A stretch of DNA of 64,000 bases from Chionoecetes opilio (GCA_016584305.1 JACEEZ010025401.1:1-64000); one strand, 5' to 3'; numbered from the stretch's first letter, positions 22,088-32,939 are shown. Made by a program: numbers and translations. The notes: generated from the sequence alone by a model not told the origin.

Positions 22088-23183
22088 TGAACCCGGGGCC
22101 AGATGCTGAGAGTGAGCTAGGCGCCCTATCCCCTAGGGGGCCGTGGGTTAACGAAAAAACCCTCCCACCCCCTTTTTGCCAGTCGAGATTTCTGCCTTTG
22201 TGGCCCCCCTAAAGGCCTGAAAACTAAGGCATGGGGCAACCCTGACTTTGTGAGCTGCTGAGGGCCTTTTAAGACTTTATCTTCTTTTATAAAGAAATAC
22301 AGCCTTGTTTCAGTTTTCCCCAACGTAACAAATTGGGGTTTGTATTTTAAAAGTGTTGCAAGGATGTATGAATGATCGTGCCAAGACAATGCGGGATTTT
22401 AGGGTGTTTTATGCTTGTGATAAGAAAAGTTGTGTTGTGGGGTTTTGGTTGGGCGGGCGGGGAGCGGCGGGCGGGAGGTGCTCCGCCCCCACTAAAATGT
22501 TGAACTATTACACGGTATTATCATACTACCAGATGATATTTAGGACAGCTGAACATACCATCATCTTCACGAGACATTAGTGCATATCATGAATGCATAA
22601 AACTTGCAGTAAACTATACCTATAATAAGATAATGAGAGCAAAATGAAATCGTGTATAAACTTTTTTTTCACTTTTTTATTCATCTTCTCCTTATTCCTG
22701 GGATGTTGCTTGCATTAAATTTTCACTCAACTGTCCCGGAATCGGCACACCTTAACGATTATCATGGTGTATGGCACGTCCCAATGCAAAAATATATAAG
22801 TGATCAAAACCTGCGATGAACGTCAAACTTGTGATGAAACAGCTTTTGGCGGGGGAGAGCGGTGTATCCTTGCCATAAGTGCTTGGTTAGGGAGGGAGGG
22901 ACAACATTCCTTGCTTCAGCAGAGACGTGTTCAAGCCTTGTGATTGGTCGAAGCTGCCTAAGCAGCGCTCAGATAGGCAACGTGATTGGCTAGTAGGATT
23001 CTCGGACCACGCCCACGCCATAGGCTTTGGAGGTGTAAGGCAGTGCAAAAGCGCCTGAACTTTCGACTGTACATGGGCTTTAGTCTGTGCCTTAGCCGGG
23101 CCGTTACAAAAGCGCCTGAAGACGGGTAAGGCGCTCTTTTCGCCTTACCTCTATGGCACTTCTCAGCATCTCCCCCCAGGCTT
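22088..23183. mobile_element. MITE M1, about 1.1 kb, copy 1
   Basis: Inverted copy of 35,478-36,575. The ends share the terminal block AGATGCTGAGA(A)GTG, extending outward as a G-rich stretch. The right end has an inner hairpin GGTAAGGCG-CTCTTTT-CGCCTTACC. The left end holds a TAGGGCGCCCTA palindrome in the other copy. No transposase ORF, so non-autonomous; superfamily not determined. The first 150 bases here are error-rich. Confidence 0.78.
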
Positions 23184-23670
23184 CGCCCGTGAGAATCAGA
23201 CGCTCCGACTTCTAGACATGAGAAATCTCCTAGACCAAATTGTTTCATCTAGTCTGACACTACACTCACCTCTGACTCACTAAGTTACATTGAACACTTT
23301 TCGCTTAATCTTCACCTGAATATACCTGGTCGTGTTGATTGTAACTAGAATTAAAATACCTTGAAGACTCACCGAACCAGACTGAGTCTGTTAATGAAAT
23401 TCTGGTGAGACTGGTATCCCAATCAACCTCTTACCTGGATATATTACGAACATACTGACCCTCAATTTGTTTTGAATCCTTGTCAATGTTTTACCTTTTA
23501 CCACTTTTCTATTTGATTTCCACAAGAGTAATAACCGGGTGACGCTACAACTACCCTAACCAGAGTAGGTATTAAACTTTCAAGTTCATAAAATAAAAAT
23601 TTCAACGTTCATAAAATAAATTTTCAATGTTCATGTTCAAAATAATTCTTCCTTGATTTTCTAATTTAAC
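23184..23670. other. Unassigned spacer upstream of MITE M1
   Basis: AT-rich, no recognisable gene. A small tandem duplication TTCATAAAATAAA lies at 23,585-23,625. Confidence 0.5.
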
Positions 23671-23671
23671 A

Positions 23672-24061
23672 CTATTGGATACCGAACTCTTCCATCTTGT
23701 TGTGGATGGGTGACATCATGGGTCTTGTTGACGCCCGGTACTTCTTGATGGCCTTCAGCTCTTCCATACGTTTCAGGAACTCTTGTAGGTTCTTGGAAGC
23801 TAAGAGTGTGCCCATTCCTGAGCCGGTGTCGCTGCATCCTCCGTCTCCGTAGCTGTTTGGGTCACCGCTGTTGCTCTGCTGGTTGTTGCAGGACACGGTG
23901 GCGGCGGACAGGCAGTTCAGACGTCCCTTGATTCCCTGCACGGCAATTATGTACAGGTTCTTGGCGCCTGTGTTGTCAGCGCAGCTCATGTCGGTGACGG
24001 GTAGACCGAGGGAAACCCAGGACTTCCCTCCCGACGAGGCTTCACGTCCTCTCTCTGCCAT
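23672..24061 (-). CDS. Chimeric ORF with ribosomal protein L23 (uL14) N-terminus
   Basis: An open 129-codon frame from ATG at 24,061. Residues 1-56 are clearly L23/uL14-like: an Arg/Gly-rich start, SLGLPV, then [20 protein letters not shown] and RLN, the characteristic core of the family. Positions that are near-invariant are changed, and one residue is missing before CADNTG. From residue 57 the protein is no longer L23: a Ser/Asn/Gly-rich stretch, then a charged helical-looking tail ([15 protein letters not shown]). True L23 is about 140 residues and continues for another 85. No intron interrupts the homologous part. It could be a diverged retrocopy fused to other sequence or a gene fragment that gained a new tail. 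It is not a working ribosomal protein. A GC-rich, CpG-dense block lies directly upstream. Confidence 0.72.
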   Translation of the reverse strand: MAERGREASSGGKSWVSLGLPVTDMSCADNTGAKNLYIIAVQGIKGRLNCLSAATVSCNNQQSNSGDPNSYGDGGCSDTGSGMGTLLASKNLQEFLKRMEELKAIKKYRASTRPMMSPIHNKMEEFGIQ

Positions 24062-24350
24062 GGTGGTGGTTGCAGCTAGATGTGGCGTCTGTAGTGGCTA
24101 GGAACGGCTGCTACGGCGGTGAAGCGCTGCATCGATGGGGCGAGCGGGCGGCGGTAGCGTTGAACGTGGCTGCTAGCTGAGGCGAGCCTGGCATCGAGGC
24201 GCGCGGTATGCTCTAAGGGCGCGGCGGTCTTCAAGGGCGCGGCAGTCTGAGACGCGCGGTATGCTCTGGCTGTCGGCTAGGCGTGGCGGCTGGCTGGCTG
24301 TCCAGGCTGGCGGAGTTGACGGCTAGATGCGGCGGCTACGGCTTGCTTCT
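24062..24350 (-). promoter_or_regulatory. GC- and CpG-rich block upstream of the L23-like ORF
   Basis: Strongly GC-rich against AT-rich surroundings, with repeated GGCGGC / GCGCGGTATGCTC motifs (the latter twice, at 24,202 and 24,256). It could be an untranslated leader or promoter. Only composition and position support this. Confidence 0.3.
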
Positions 24351-24529
24351 TACAGCTCACGCTCACATGGTCATGGGTTCATGTATGTATTGTGTTTGGT
24401 TTATAGGGAGAGAGATCTAATAAGCCTACTATAATGATCGATTGCTATAAGAAAATTTACTGAAATTTGACTATCTTGCTATTTATTTTCCCAGGTGTGA
24501 TTCTGTTGCTGTTATTTTTAGGAAATAAT

Positions 24530-25866
24530 ATACCACCGCTTTAGTCACCAGTGTGTTTCCTGACCGATACAAAGAAAAAAAATCCCACCGCTAAACTATA
24601 AGAAAGTTGTCTATTTGAAAAGAAATTATATTTATTCCTACTTAATTTGTAGGTCTCTGACTTGAGATCATCTTCAGCATATAAGGGTTAACACTATATC
24701 GAGAAAACTCTACTCTGACATAAGACATGCGACTTCACACTCTGACCTAGGAATCTTCCTTAGGGATGAGATAAAGCTCTTCTGAGCATAAACCTCCTTC
24801 ACTAGAATTTCTATTCAGTGCATTGCCCTACACTAGGTAACATAATACTTAATATTTATAAATCACACATGGAAGATAGGTATCTAGTAGAGAAAGAATA
24901 TGGCGAGACAGTGTTGTGTGTGTGTTACAGTAAAACCATGTGGCTTTCTGAAGGCGACACGGACGGCCTTGAAGGACAGGGAGAGAAGACTCCCTTGAAG
25001 GACAGGGAGAGAAGACTCTTTAATAACACTTATAAGGATGGGCGGAACATCTATGCCTTAGTGACACCGAACTGTACCTATATATGTATATAGAAATATA
25101 TAGATGTAATACACTAAGGGAGAAAAATCACCGGAGCTCGGGTGGATATCTTACCTTGAAGGACAGGGAGAGAAGACTGCGGTGCCCTGCGGACTTCCGC
25201 GCCAAGAAAAAAAGAACTTGTTTGGAAAGCCTGCTGGTGACCTTAAATGAACAAATTATAATCCAGGACTAACTATTTAAGTAATGAAAACTCGCGTATC
25301 CCCGAAGAGGCCGCCCCTAATACCAACCAGTTACTTTGATGTAGAAGAATTTAATATCTGATCTAGTGTTCACGAAGGTTGGTTTTACATGTAATATCGA
25401 CAATCCGAACACCTGTTTCAGAGCGAGGTGGTATTGAAGTCTTGCTTAGATTTTTGGTGGGCTTTAATTTTAGCGGGGATCCTTACTACAACGCCCATAT
25501 ATGACCATAACCGATAACGATAGGGATTATTTTGAAGGACGTTAAGACTCTGGGAGAGTTCCTTGGTCTGACGAGATAACTGGGGAAAGATAAAAAGAAC
25601 TGACATCATTAGTTATCACTGATCGCAGAATAATTATCCCACGAATTTGGACTCGCATACGGCATGTGAGGGAGAGAGAGGGTGTGAAAGAATGAAGGAA
25701 GAAAATGGCGACAAAAGAAAAAAGAATGAAACAAAATGGTGGTTTCGGAATAGGTGATGACTCACCCGTGAAACAAAGGGAAAAAATTACCTACTGACAA
25801 GACATAGCTCGGGAATTTCATAATAAGAATTCTCATACTATCATCTCCCGAATAATGGGCATTACA
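24530..25866 (+). repeat. Repeat R, copy 3 (cleanest)
   Basis: Reference copy for the R family. Contains a local tandem CTTGAAGGACAGGGAGAGAA (24,968, 24,992 and again near 25,156). No ORF above 91 codons and no terminal repeats seen. Confidence 0.8.
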
Positions 25867-25867
25867 T

Positions 25868-26185
25868 CAAGAGTGTAGGAAAACTTTTACCCTCAAGAGC
25901 AGTCTTAACACACACATCCTTACCCACACTGGAGAGAGAAACTTTGAGTGTCAAGAGTGTAGGAAAACTTTTACCCAAAAGAGCAATCTTAACACACACA
26001 TCCTTACCCACACTGGTGTGAGAAACTTTGAGTGTCAAGAGTGTAGGAAAACTTTTACCCACAAGAGCAATCTTAACAGACACATGCTCACCCACACTGG
26101 TGAAAAGAAGTACAAGTGTGATCATTGTGGCAAGTGTTATATTACCAAGAGCAGGCTTGCCAGACATATACAAGGGCACTTGTGA
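25868..26185 (+). CDS. C2H2 zinc-finger protein, C-terminal part
   Basis: Open frame that enters in the middle of a finger at CQECRKTFT and encodes four fingers. Three are CQECRKTFT(L/Q/H)KS.LN.H(I/M)LTHTG and a last one is KYKCDHCGKCYITKSRLARH. It then ends IQGHL and a stop at 26,183-26,185. The last linker is the canonical HTGEKK. The finger sequence and codons match the fingers at 19,690-19,960, so the two pieces most likely belong to one gene or to two tandem paralogues. No start codon of its own. It would need joining to the upstream half or a missing exon. Confidence 0.8.
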   Translation, partial: QECRKTFTLKSSLNTHILTHTGERNFECQECRKTFTQKSNLNTHILTHTGVRNFECQECRKTFTHKSNLNRHMLTHTGEKKYKCDHCGKCYITKSRLARHIQGHL

Positions 26186-26204
26186 GGCGTTGTTGAGATA
26201 TATC

Positions 26205-26210
26205 AATAAA
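26205..26210 (+). terminator. Polyadenylation signal of the zinc-finger gene
   Basis: AATAAA 20 bases after the stop codon, followed by T- and TG-rich sequence (TTGTGTTCAGTGTTTTATTT). Confidence 0.6.
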
Positions 26211-26689
26211 CCACTTAATGAATAATTGTGTTCAGTGTTTTATTTCACAGAATACAGAGAGAGTGAGAGAGGTGATAATACTCAACATGTATCAGGCCTT
26301 TAACATGTAGAGGCCTTTATTGATATGGATTTGAGAAAGTGTGTCTGAGGGGAGGGAGGATGCAATTATAACCAACACACAGTAAGATCTGGCATCTAAC
26401 CACTTCACATCTAACCACACTATTGAACCTCTACCCATATTGGTATCTAATGAGGGTGTTTAGAATCTAACGAAATCCCAGGCGCGCGGTTGCCCAGAAG
26501 AAGGGAGAGAAAAGAGTTGAGGGGAGGGAGGAGGCAGAAGACAATTTCCTTAAAGCAGAACTGTCCCTCATTCTGCAAATCTTTGAGAAAAATAGATTTT
26601 GGCGTTTGGGAATGTGGCCCCACTGTCAACAGCTGGCAGCCTCAGACGACTCCACCCAGACTGCCAGGTTGGCGGGACTGTGCCGTGGT

Positions 26690-26985
26690 GTTGAATAGCC
26701 GCCTCCTGCAGATTACAGGATGTGTCATCCTGTATGCAGGATTACAGGACTCTGCAAAGATGACTGCATCATCGGCAAAAACAAGATCAGTGATCTTGTG
26801 TTGCTGAGGGATGCTCCACAATCACTTTGCCCAATACCCAGTCCATACAAGTGTTGAAAAGTGATGGAGCAAGGACGCACCCTTGCCTCACTCCTGTATT
26901 AACAGGAAAGAAGCTGGATACACCATCCCCACACTTCACAGCACTAAGTCCCAGAGTACAGAGCAGTCATCAAACCAATAGTCCT
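26690..26985 (-). pseudogene. LINE reverse-transcriptase fragment in repeat K copy 1
   Basis: On the minus strand one reads GVRQGCVLAPSLFNTCMDWV, LGKV, then after a frame change FADDAVIFAES, with the catalytic FADD box encoded at 26,768-26,779. RQGC-PxLFN and F/YxDD are RT motifs B and C of non-LTR elements. This is a short truncated piece, broken at both ends. Confidence 0.8.
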
Positions 26986-27500
26986 TGCAGGAATCATGGG
27001 AGCATGCATGGCTGTGTGCAAAAGGGAAATAAATAGAAGAGTGGAAGAGAAAGGGAAGGAAGAATGGCTGAGGGGAATGAGTGAGAAATCAACACTGGCA
27101 TGGTACAGGAGAAAGGACCAGCCACGGTATGAAAGTTTCTATGATGGTGGCTATGGAGGGGATTTACTCTTCAGAGCCAGGACAAAGTCACTGTAGGTAA
27201 ATAGTCGTATGTGTAGATGGAAGAATGGTGGCAGCAAGGTGTGTGTGATGTGTGTGACGGGAGTGGATTAAACTGTGGAGCACTTGATGCTGGAATGTGA
27301 ACGGTATGAGTATGCTAGAACAAAGATGTTGGAGGTAGTGGTAGGAGAGGTCGGAGTAGAAGAATGGAGAGAGATGAGAGACAGGAGTGTGGATAGGCAG
27401 ATGGAGTACCTGCTGGGGTTGTGTGCTGAGTGGAGGAGTGACAGTCGTGTGGCTGAAAGTTTACAACAATTCTTGGAGAATTCTTGGTGTACAACTATTC
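26985..27500 (+). pseudogene. LINE C-terminal tail in repeat K copy 1
   Basis: In plus-strand frames: REINRRVEEKGKEEWLRGMS, then WKNGGSKVCVMCVTGVD with an early stop replacing a residue before VEHLMLECERYEYAR, and a last segment ending SLQQFLENSW. The CxxC...EHLxLEC spacing is the zinc-binding C-terminus of many LINE proteins. It lies head-to-head with the RT fragment on the other strand. Copies 2 and 3 keep an intact GVDE or a stop at the same codon. Confidence 0.75.
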
Positions 27501-27594
27501 CCGACTTACGACCCACGCAACTTACCACTGTTCGACTTTACGACCGGCGGTAAATGCTGATAATTGTGAAGAAAAAAAAAATAATATTATTTTA

Positions 27595-28050
27595 TTTTTA
27601 CATTTGTGCCTATAGCGCCTGTAGGCAGTGACTAAGGCCCGGATGGTAGGCCCTGAAGGTTCACTTTAGAGCTGTGATGGTTGGCCCTCGCCCATGGCAT
27701 CGCAGGCAGGATTTTTATAGTGATGCCTGTGATTAGAGGCTCATGCCGCCCCCCTGTGTCCACTGAGATGCACTCGCAATCGAAGGTAGAGTTAATGAGC
27801 AGGACATGTGGGTGTTCTTAGGCCACTCGACGGTGCAGAAAGATTTTGGTTTTCTCATCGGGGATCGAACTCTGTGATACCATGGTTATAACAATAATGT
27901 GGAAATTATCCACCAACCAGCCTCTCAATAATTGGCAGAGTGGTGGTTTTGTTCCCCCCCTTGTGAGGGAGGTATTGTCCGCTCATCATAGGGGGTGCGT
28001 AGGGATGTATATATATAATTATAATGGTGATGGGTATTAATTAAGGTAAT
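27595..28050 (-). mobile_element. SINE-like segment of repeat K
   Basis: A related sequence occurs alone and inverted at 37,866-38,005 (TGTGCCTATA, GGTAGGCCCT, GCTGTGATGG blocks), so it moves independently. On the minus strand AGAGTTCGATCCCCG resembles the tRNA B box and GAGGCTGGTTGGTGG could be a weak A box, which suggests a tRNA-derived SINE. Confidence 0.45.
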
Positions 28051-28721
28051 TTAAGTCAATGATAAGTACAGGGATCTTATAAATGAACATTCCCAGTAGT
28101 ATTAAGCATTTGCACCTTATATAATTAACACCTTGATTGCAGCGACTGGCTATTGGTGGTCGTCATAATATTTGCTCCTATCCTGCGTGTATACGTAGCA
28201 AGGTATTGGTAGCGGTGCCCGCCGCCACCGACGATTTGCCACGTATAGGTAGGCACCGGGCGGCCGATGCCCTGCCGCCCACGGGGATTAGTTCACTCCA
28301 GACCCTTACGTTAATAACACCTTTGACTGTGCTTCTCTGATTATTGCGAGAAGAACAAATTGTACATACGTTCATTTTGTACATATAAGTGTTAAATAAT
28401 AGGACGTGTTAAATACAACACAGTGATAACATCTCGCCGCGTCGTGAATTAACTGGGTGTGATAACCCTCTCGATGCCTCAATAACACCAACACACAGCC
28501 TCCGCCCTTCACCTGCGGCCTCGATCACGCTGACCACTTTGAATAACAAAACATTGCAGTATTGATAACCCTACAACCCAATTCAACCCTGCTATCCACC
28601 GATAAGAATCCTAGTTAGTTGACTAGTTGGGGTATTGTGTCGGGATGAGATAGACGATGGGTTTTGTATAGGTAAGACCTCAAATTAAAATGTGCTTGTA
28701 GCATAAATTTCTACAATGAAT

Positions 28722-28823
28722 GAGGTGGTTGAAAGGACAGGAAGAGAATGGATGTTATTGCTGCTGGGACTGTGTGGTGAGACAAGGGGACGGAGGATTG
28801 AGGCAGTGAAAGAGTGTTTGTAA
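28722..28823 (+). pseudogene. LINE C-terminal fragment
   Basis: Short frame EVVERTGREWMLLLLGLCGE followed by TRGRRIEAVKECL and a stop. It resembles the last helix region of the tail in repeat K (RQMEYLLGLCAEW), but from another LINE family. Confidence 0.5.
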
Positions 28824-29086
28824 AGAATGTGCTGTATGAGAAATAGACAATAGATCGAGCTGCATGCTTGTATGATCTTTTATTTATGGGGTTTTCCCCT
28901 TTTGTTTGTGTTTTCTTTATACGGTACAGGAGCAGCTGGTTCAAAGGTCAGCCTGTAATTTTAAGATCAAGATCAAGGTCTCAGTCTGAGTTGAGGTGTT
29001 TGGTGGTGGACTCACAAGGACCAGGCGTGTCTACACTCATCCAACTAACAACGATTTTCTGAAGCCTGGGTTAAGCTAGCGGTAAG

Positions 29087-29365
29087 ATGTTGTTTAAGAG
29101 CTTCTGTGGAGAGTGTAGGAAGGAGGTGAAGGGGAAAGTCAAGTCAGTGGCCTGTGAGATGTGCGACACATGGTTTCACACGGTGCGTGTAGGCCTAAAG
29201 GAGCCATTGAACATGAAGACGCTGAAGTGCCCAAACCTAGTGTTTCTATGCAAGGACAGGTGCCTGAAGAAGACAAGAGACTTCTGGATGAAGGAAGCAG
29301 GAGGAAGAAGGGACGAAGTAGGAAGTGAAGAGGAAGAGGAAATGGAGGGCGAAGCACTGACCTAG
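29087..29365 (+). CDS. Small PHD-like zinc-finger ORF, probably LINE ORF1 start
   Basis: A 92-codon open frame with FCGECRKEV, VACEMCDTWFH and two further Cys pairs (LKC, FLCKDRCLKK), then a Glu-rich end. The CxxC...CxxC..WFH layout is a PHD-type finger. The Cys expected four residues after the His reads Arg or Val, so the finger may not fold normally. PHD-like fingers of this kind occur in ORF1 of some LINEs, and LINE scraps lie on both sides. A host exon is possible but less likely. The N at 29,445 lies just beyond the ORF. Confidence 0.5.
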   Translation: MLFKSFCGECRKEVKGKVKSVACEMCDTWFHTVRVGLKEPLNMKTLKCPNLVFLCKDRCLKKTRDFWMKEAGGRRDEVGSEEEEEMEGEALT

Positions 29366-29444
29366 AGGGTGCAGTGGGTGGGTCAGCGGTACAGACCACT
29401 ACACACAGCAGGAAAGTAGGTGAGTGAAGACTCTAAGGGGGGGC

Positions 29445-29445
29445 N
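29445..29445. other. Single N, likely assembly join
   Basis: One ambiguous base inside a G-run followed by a T-run. Composite repeat K begins 12 bases later. Confidence 0.8.
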
Positions 29446-29456
29446 TGTTTTTTTCA

Positions 29457-31176
29457 CGAATACAGAGAGAGTGAGAGTGAGAGAGGTGATAATACTCAAC
29501 ATGTATCAGGCCTTTAACATGTAGAGGCCTTTATTGATATGGATTTGAGAAAGTGTGTCTGAGGGGAGGGAGGATGCAATTATAACCAACACACAGTAAG
29601 ATCTGGCATCTAACCACTTCACATCTAACCACACTATTGAACCTCTACCCATATTGCTATCTAATGAGGGTGTTTAGAATCTAACAAAATCCCAGGCGCG
29701 CGGTTGCCCAGAAGAAGGGAGAGAAAAGAGTTGAGGGGAGGGAGGAGGCAGAAGACAATTTCCTTAAAGCAGAACTGTCCCTCATTCTGCAAATCTTTGA
29801 GAAAAATAGATATCGCGGTTTGGCGTTTGGGAATGTGGCCCCACTGTCAACAGCTGGCAGCCTCAGACGACTCCACCCAGACTGCCAGGTTGGCGGGACT
29901 GTGCCGTGGTGTTGAATAGCCGCCTCCTGCAGATTACAGGATGTGTCATCCTGTATGCAGGATTACAGGACTCTGCAAAGATGACTGCATCATCGGCAAA
30001 AACAAGATCAGTGATCTTGTGTTGCCGAGGGATGCTCCACAATCACTTTGCCCAATACCCAGTCCATACAAGTGTTGAAAAGGGATGGAGCAAGGACGCA
30101 CCCTTGCCTCACTCCTGTATTAACAGGAAAGAAGCTGGATACACCTCCCCCACACTTCACAGCACTCTCAGTCCCAGAGTACAGAGCAGTCATCAAACCA
30201 ATAGTCCTTGCAGGAATCATGGGAGCATGCATGGCTGTGTGCAAAAGGGAAATAAATAGGAGAGTGGAAGAGAAAGGGAAGGAAGAATGGCTGAGGGGAA
30301 TGAGTGAGAAATCAACACTGGAATGGTACAGGAGAAAGGACCAGCCACGGTATGAAAGTTTCTATGATGGTGGCTATGGAGGGGATTTACTTTTCAGAGC
30401 CAGGACAAAGTCACTGTAGGTAAATAGTCGTATGTGTAGATGGAAGAATGGTGGCAGCAAGGTGTGTGTGATGTGTGTGACAGGAGTGGATGAAACTGTG
30501 GAGCACTTGATGCTGGAATGTGAACGGTATGAGTATGCTAGAACAAAGATGTTGGAGGTAGTGGTAGGAGAGGTCGGAGTAGAAGAATGGAGGAGATGAG
30601 GAGAAGGAGTGTGGAAGGCAGAGGGAGTACCTGCTGGGGTTCTTAGTGGAGAGTGACAGTCGGTGCTGTAAAGACACATTTTGGAATTCTGGTTGAAACA
30701 ACTATTCCCCGACTTAAGACCCACGAATTTCACTGTTCCACTTTACGACCGGCGGTAATGCGATAATTGTGAAGGGTAATTTGTTTTTTTTTTATTTTTT
30801 TTGGGTTCTAGTGCTGAGGCAGTGACTAAGGCCGGGTAGGCCGAAGGTTCACTTTAGAGCTGTATGGTTGGGCCCGCCGGTGTCGGGCCCAGATTTTTAG
30901 TGAGCCCGTATTAGAGCTCATGCCGCCCCCCGTGTCCACTGAGATGCACAATCAAAGGTGAGCTAATGACAGGACATGTGGTGTTCTTGGGCCCACTCGA
31001 CGGTGCAAAAGATTTTGTTTTCTCATCGGGGATCAAAACCTGTGATACCATGGTTATAAAAACATGGGGAATTATCCCAACCACCCTCTCAATAATTGGC
31101 AGCGTGGTGGTCTTGTTCCCCCCGTGAGGGAGGTGCCGCTCACATAGGGGGTGCGTAGGGATGTATATATATATAA
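29457..31176 (+). repeat. Composite repeat K, copy 2, left part
   Basis: Same content as 26,251-28,015. The RT FADD box is at 29,989-30,000 (minus) and the LINE tail at about 30,235-30,690 (plus). The tail breaks down after 30,590 through small deletions. The copy is cut at 31,176 by the Ty3/Gypsy insertion and resumes at 37,105. Confidence 0.88.
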
Positions 31177-31345
31177 TGTGGGGGTGTGTGGCAACCTCAC
31201 TTCCCGCCACGATTCAGGCCCACCCGGGCGGGCAGTTGTGACTCCGGCGAGGCATGACCAGTCGTCCTGTCAGCTCTCTGTAATAGAGGTTAAGTCCCCA
31301 ATAACATCAGGCGCGCCCCCACCCCTTCTGTGTTCCAACCCCACA
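31177..31345 (+). repeat. 5' LTR of the Ty3/Gypsy element
   Basis: Begins TGTGGGGGTGTGTGGCAA and ends TTCCAACCCCACA. The 3' LTR differs mainly by small indels. Confidence 0.92.
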
Positions 31346-31363
31346 TGGGCAGTATCTCGGGGC
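31346..31363 (+). promoter_or_regulatory. Primer-binding site of the Ty3/Gypsy element
   Basis: TGGGCAGTATCTCGGGGC starts directly after the LTR, with the TGG complementary to a tRNA 3' CCA. I could not name the tRNA. Confidence 0.6.
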
Positions 31364-32254
31364 TCATGGAGGAAGGCATGGGCGGCGTAGAGAGCCCCCG
31401 GCAGGTAGCGGGCGCGCGGAAAGACCCGCGGGTCAACTTGCCGCCATACCACACGCCACGCGTTATTCACCAAGCCCCGACATCACACAGCCATCAGCGA
31501 AACTCGGGCCAACGACCCGGCAGCATCGCCCACACCTCCTCCAGGACCAGGGGGAGCGACCGTGGGATTCGCCGCAACATTGAGGCGTGGGCACCACGTA
31601 GAGGACTAAAGCAGCATTGCGGTTGGGCGGCACCCCAGCGGCACCTTATGTACGCCTCCTTGTAACACAGAGGTGCAACAGCCATTGACGCGCGCCTGGG
31701 CAAGCAAGTGTTTCAGGCAACTCTCAACCACGGACCCAATCGACTTGTGAGAAGGTGGTGATCGGTACACGCTGATATCGCAGCGTGGCGGAATTCTTCT
31801 CTCTAGACAGGCATCGATGCAGTGTGTGTGCATATATCTCCAGTGCCGCCCCAAAAGCGAATGAGTGCGGCTTTGGTGCCTGAGTGCAGTGCCCCTAGAG
31901 GAGTACAGCTCAGCAAGAAAATGTGATGGGGCCGTGATCGCAACATGAAGCGGGGGTGTTGCGTTGCTTCCACGCCTCGAGTCATTCAGTGAAATATTTT
32001 CGCGTGTGTAAAAATTTTTGAGGCCGCGGAAAAGGCGAGTGACCAACCTTCGAGCTACGTAGCCAGTGTGGGGGTCGGTGACACACTAACCCGCCCATCA
32101 TGGCTCCACACCACGAGGTGGCGGCAGCGGGCCCCGCGCGCCGCTTAGCGGACAAGGAAAAACCCGCCAAGACGGAGTCCGGCGGGACGCAGGGCGGTGG
32201 CCAGCAGCGGGAATCTGAGTGGTACAGGTGGGCGTCAGTGCAGAGGTTTGCACG

Positions 32255-32490
32255 ACATGCCGTTGTTGCGGCCAGAAGGGGCACTTCTGGCGCCTTTTGT
32301 CCGGCCTCACCCCCAGGGCGGCGCTCGTCCGCCCACCCATCATTCGAACTTCACCCCTACCTCCGTTGCAGTGATCGTTGGGGGAGGGGAAAGAGGGGCG
32401 GCGCCCGTTTGCCCGTGGTGATCAGCTGCTCACCCCCTCGCGCCAACGTGTCCCTACACAGCAGTGGCGGACACGGGGGCGCAAGTGTCT
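32255..32490 (+). pseudogene. Gypsy gag zinc knuckle and protease region
   Basis: CRCCGQKGHFW from 32,258 is a CCHC nucleocapsid knuckle (the last Cys falls in a shifted frame). About 200 bases on, VADTGAQVSVAG has the retropepsin D-T-G-A active site at 32,470-32,481. These would bind element RNA and cut the polyprotein. The two motifs are in different frames. The gag body between about 31,400 and 32,250 is not recognisable beyond an open frame from 32,100. Confidence 0.72.
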
Positions 32491-32939
32491 GTGGCGGGTC
32501 GCCTATGTTGGGGGCCTCGGGCATAATCCCAACGTCAGCTCCAGGCTACACCCACGACCGTCACCCACGTTTGCCGGGGGCAGCATGCGACCCTGGGAAC
32601 CATCACCTGTCAGGTCTCCGGGGGACTGTCTCCACCACAGAGTGCATCTACATAGCCGAAGGCGTGCAGCAACTCTACCTATCGCTCAAGGCATGCAAGG
32701 CCCTTCGCCGGGTCCTCACACCTTCCGCGCCCCCTTTCACCCACCAGTGGGGTGTGCTGTCTAGCCACCAGACACCCCACAAGACCCACGTCGCCCGGAA
32801 TCGCCACCTCACGAACTTGTAGAGGAGAATCGATCGCCTCGAGAAATGGTTCTTGGAGCACTTCGGCCGCACTGTGTTTGCCATGGGACGCACGCCGCTA
32901 CAGAGATGAGCGGTCCGCCTCACCACGTCCACCTACGGC

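Larger units (their letters stand above)
19975..25866. other. 5.9 kb segment separating the two halves of the zinc-finger gene
   Basis: Contains two direct copies of repeat R at its edges, MITE M1 and the L23-like ORF. The right R copy ends exactly at GGGCATTACA, where the zinc-finger code resumes. The left R copy ends at the same GGGCATTACA (21,682-21,691) but leads into other DNA. This may be an inserted segment, a tandem duplication, or an assembly chimera. Confidence 0.55.
26251..28715 (+). repeat. Composite repeat K, copy 1 (complete)
   Basis: Occurs three times: here, at 29,457-31,176 continued at 37,105-37,790, and at 39,606-41,690. Order of parts: a GAATACAGAGAGAGTGAG start, a lead of about 450 bp, an inverted LINE RT piece, a plus-strand LINE C-terminal tail, a short block rich in CGACTTACGACC, a SINE-like segment and a final unique-looking stretch of 0.7 kb. 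The copies are nearly identical where the consensus is clean. Confidence 0.88.
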
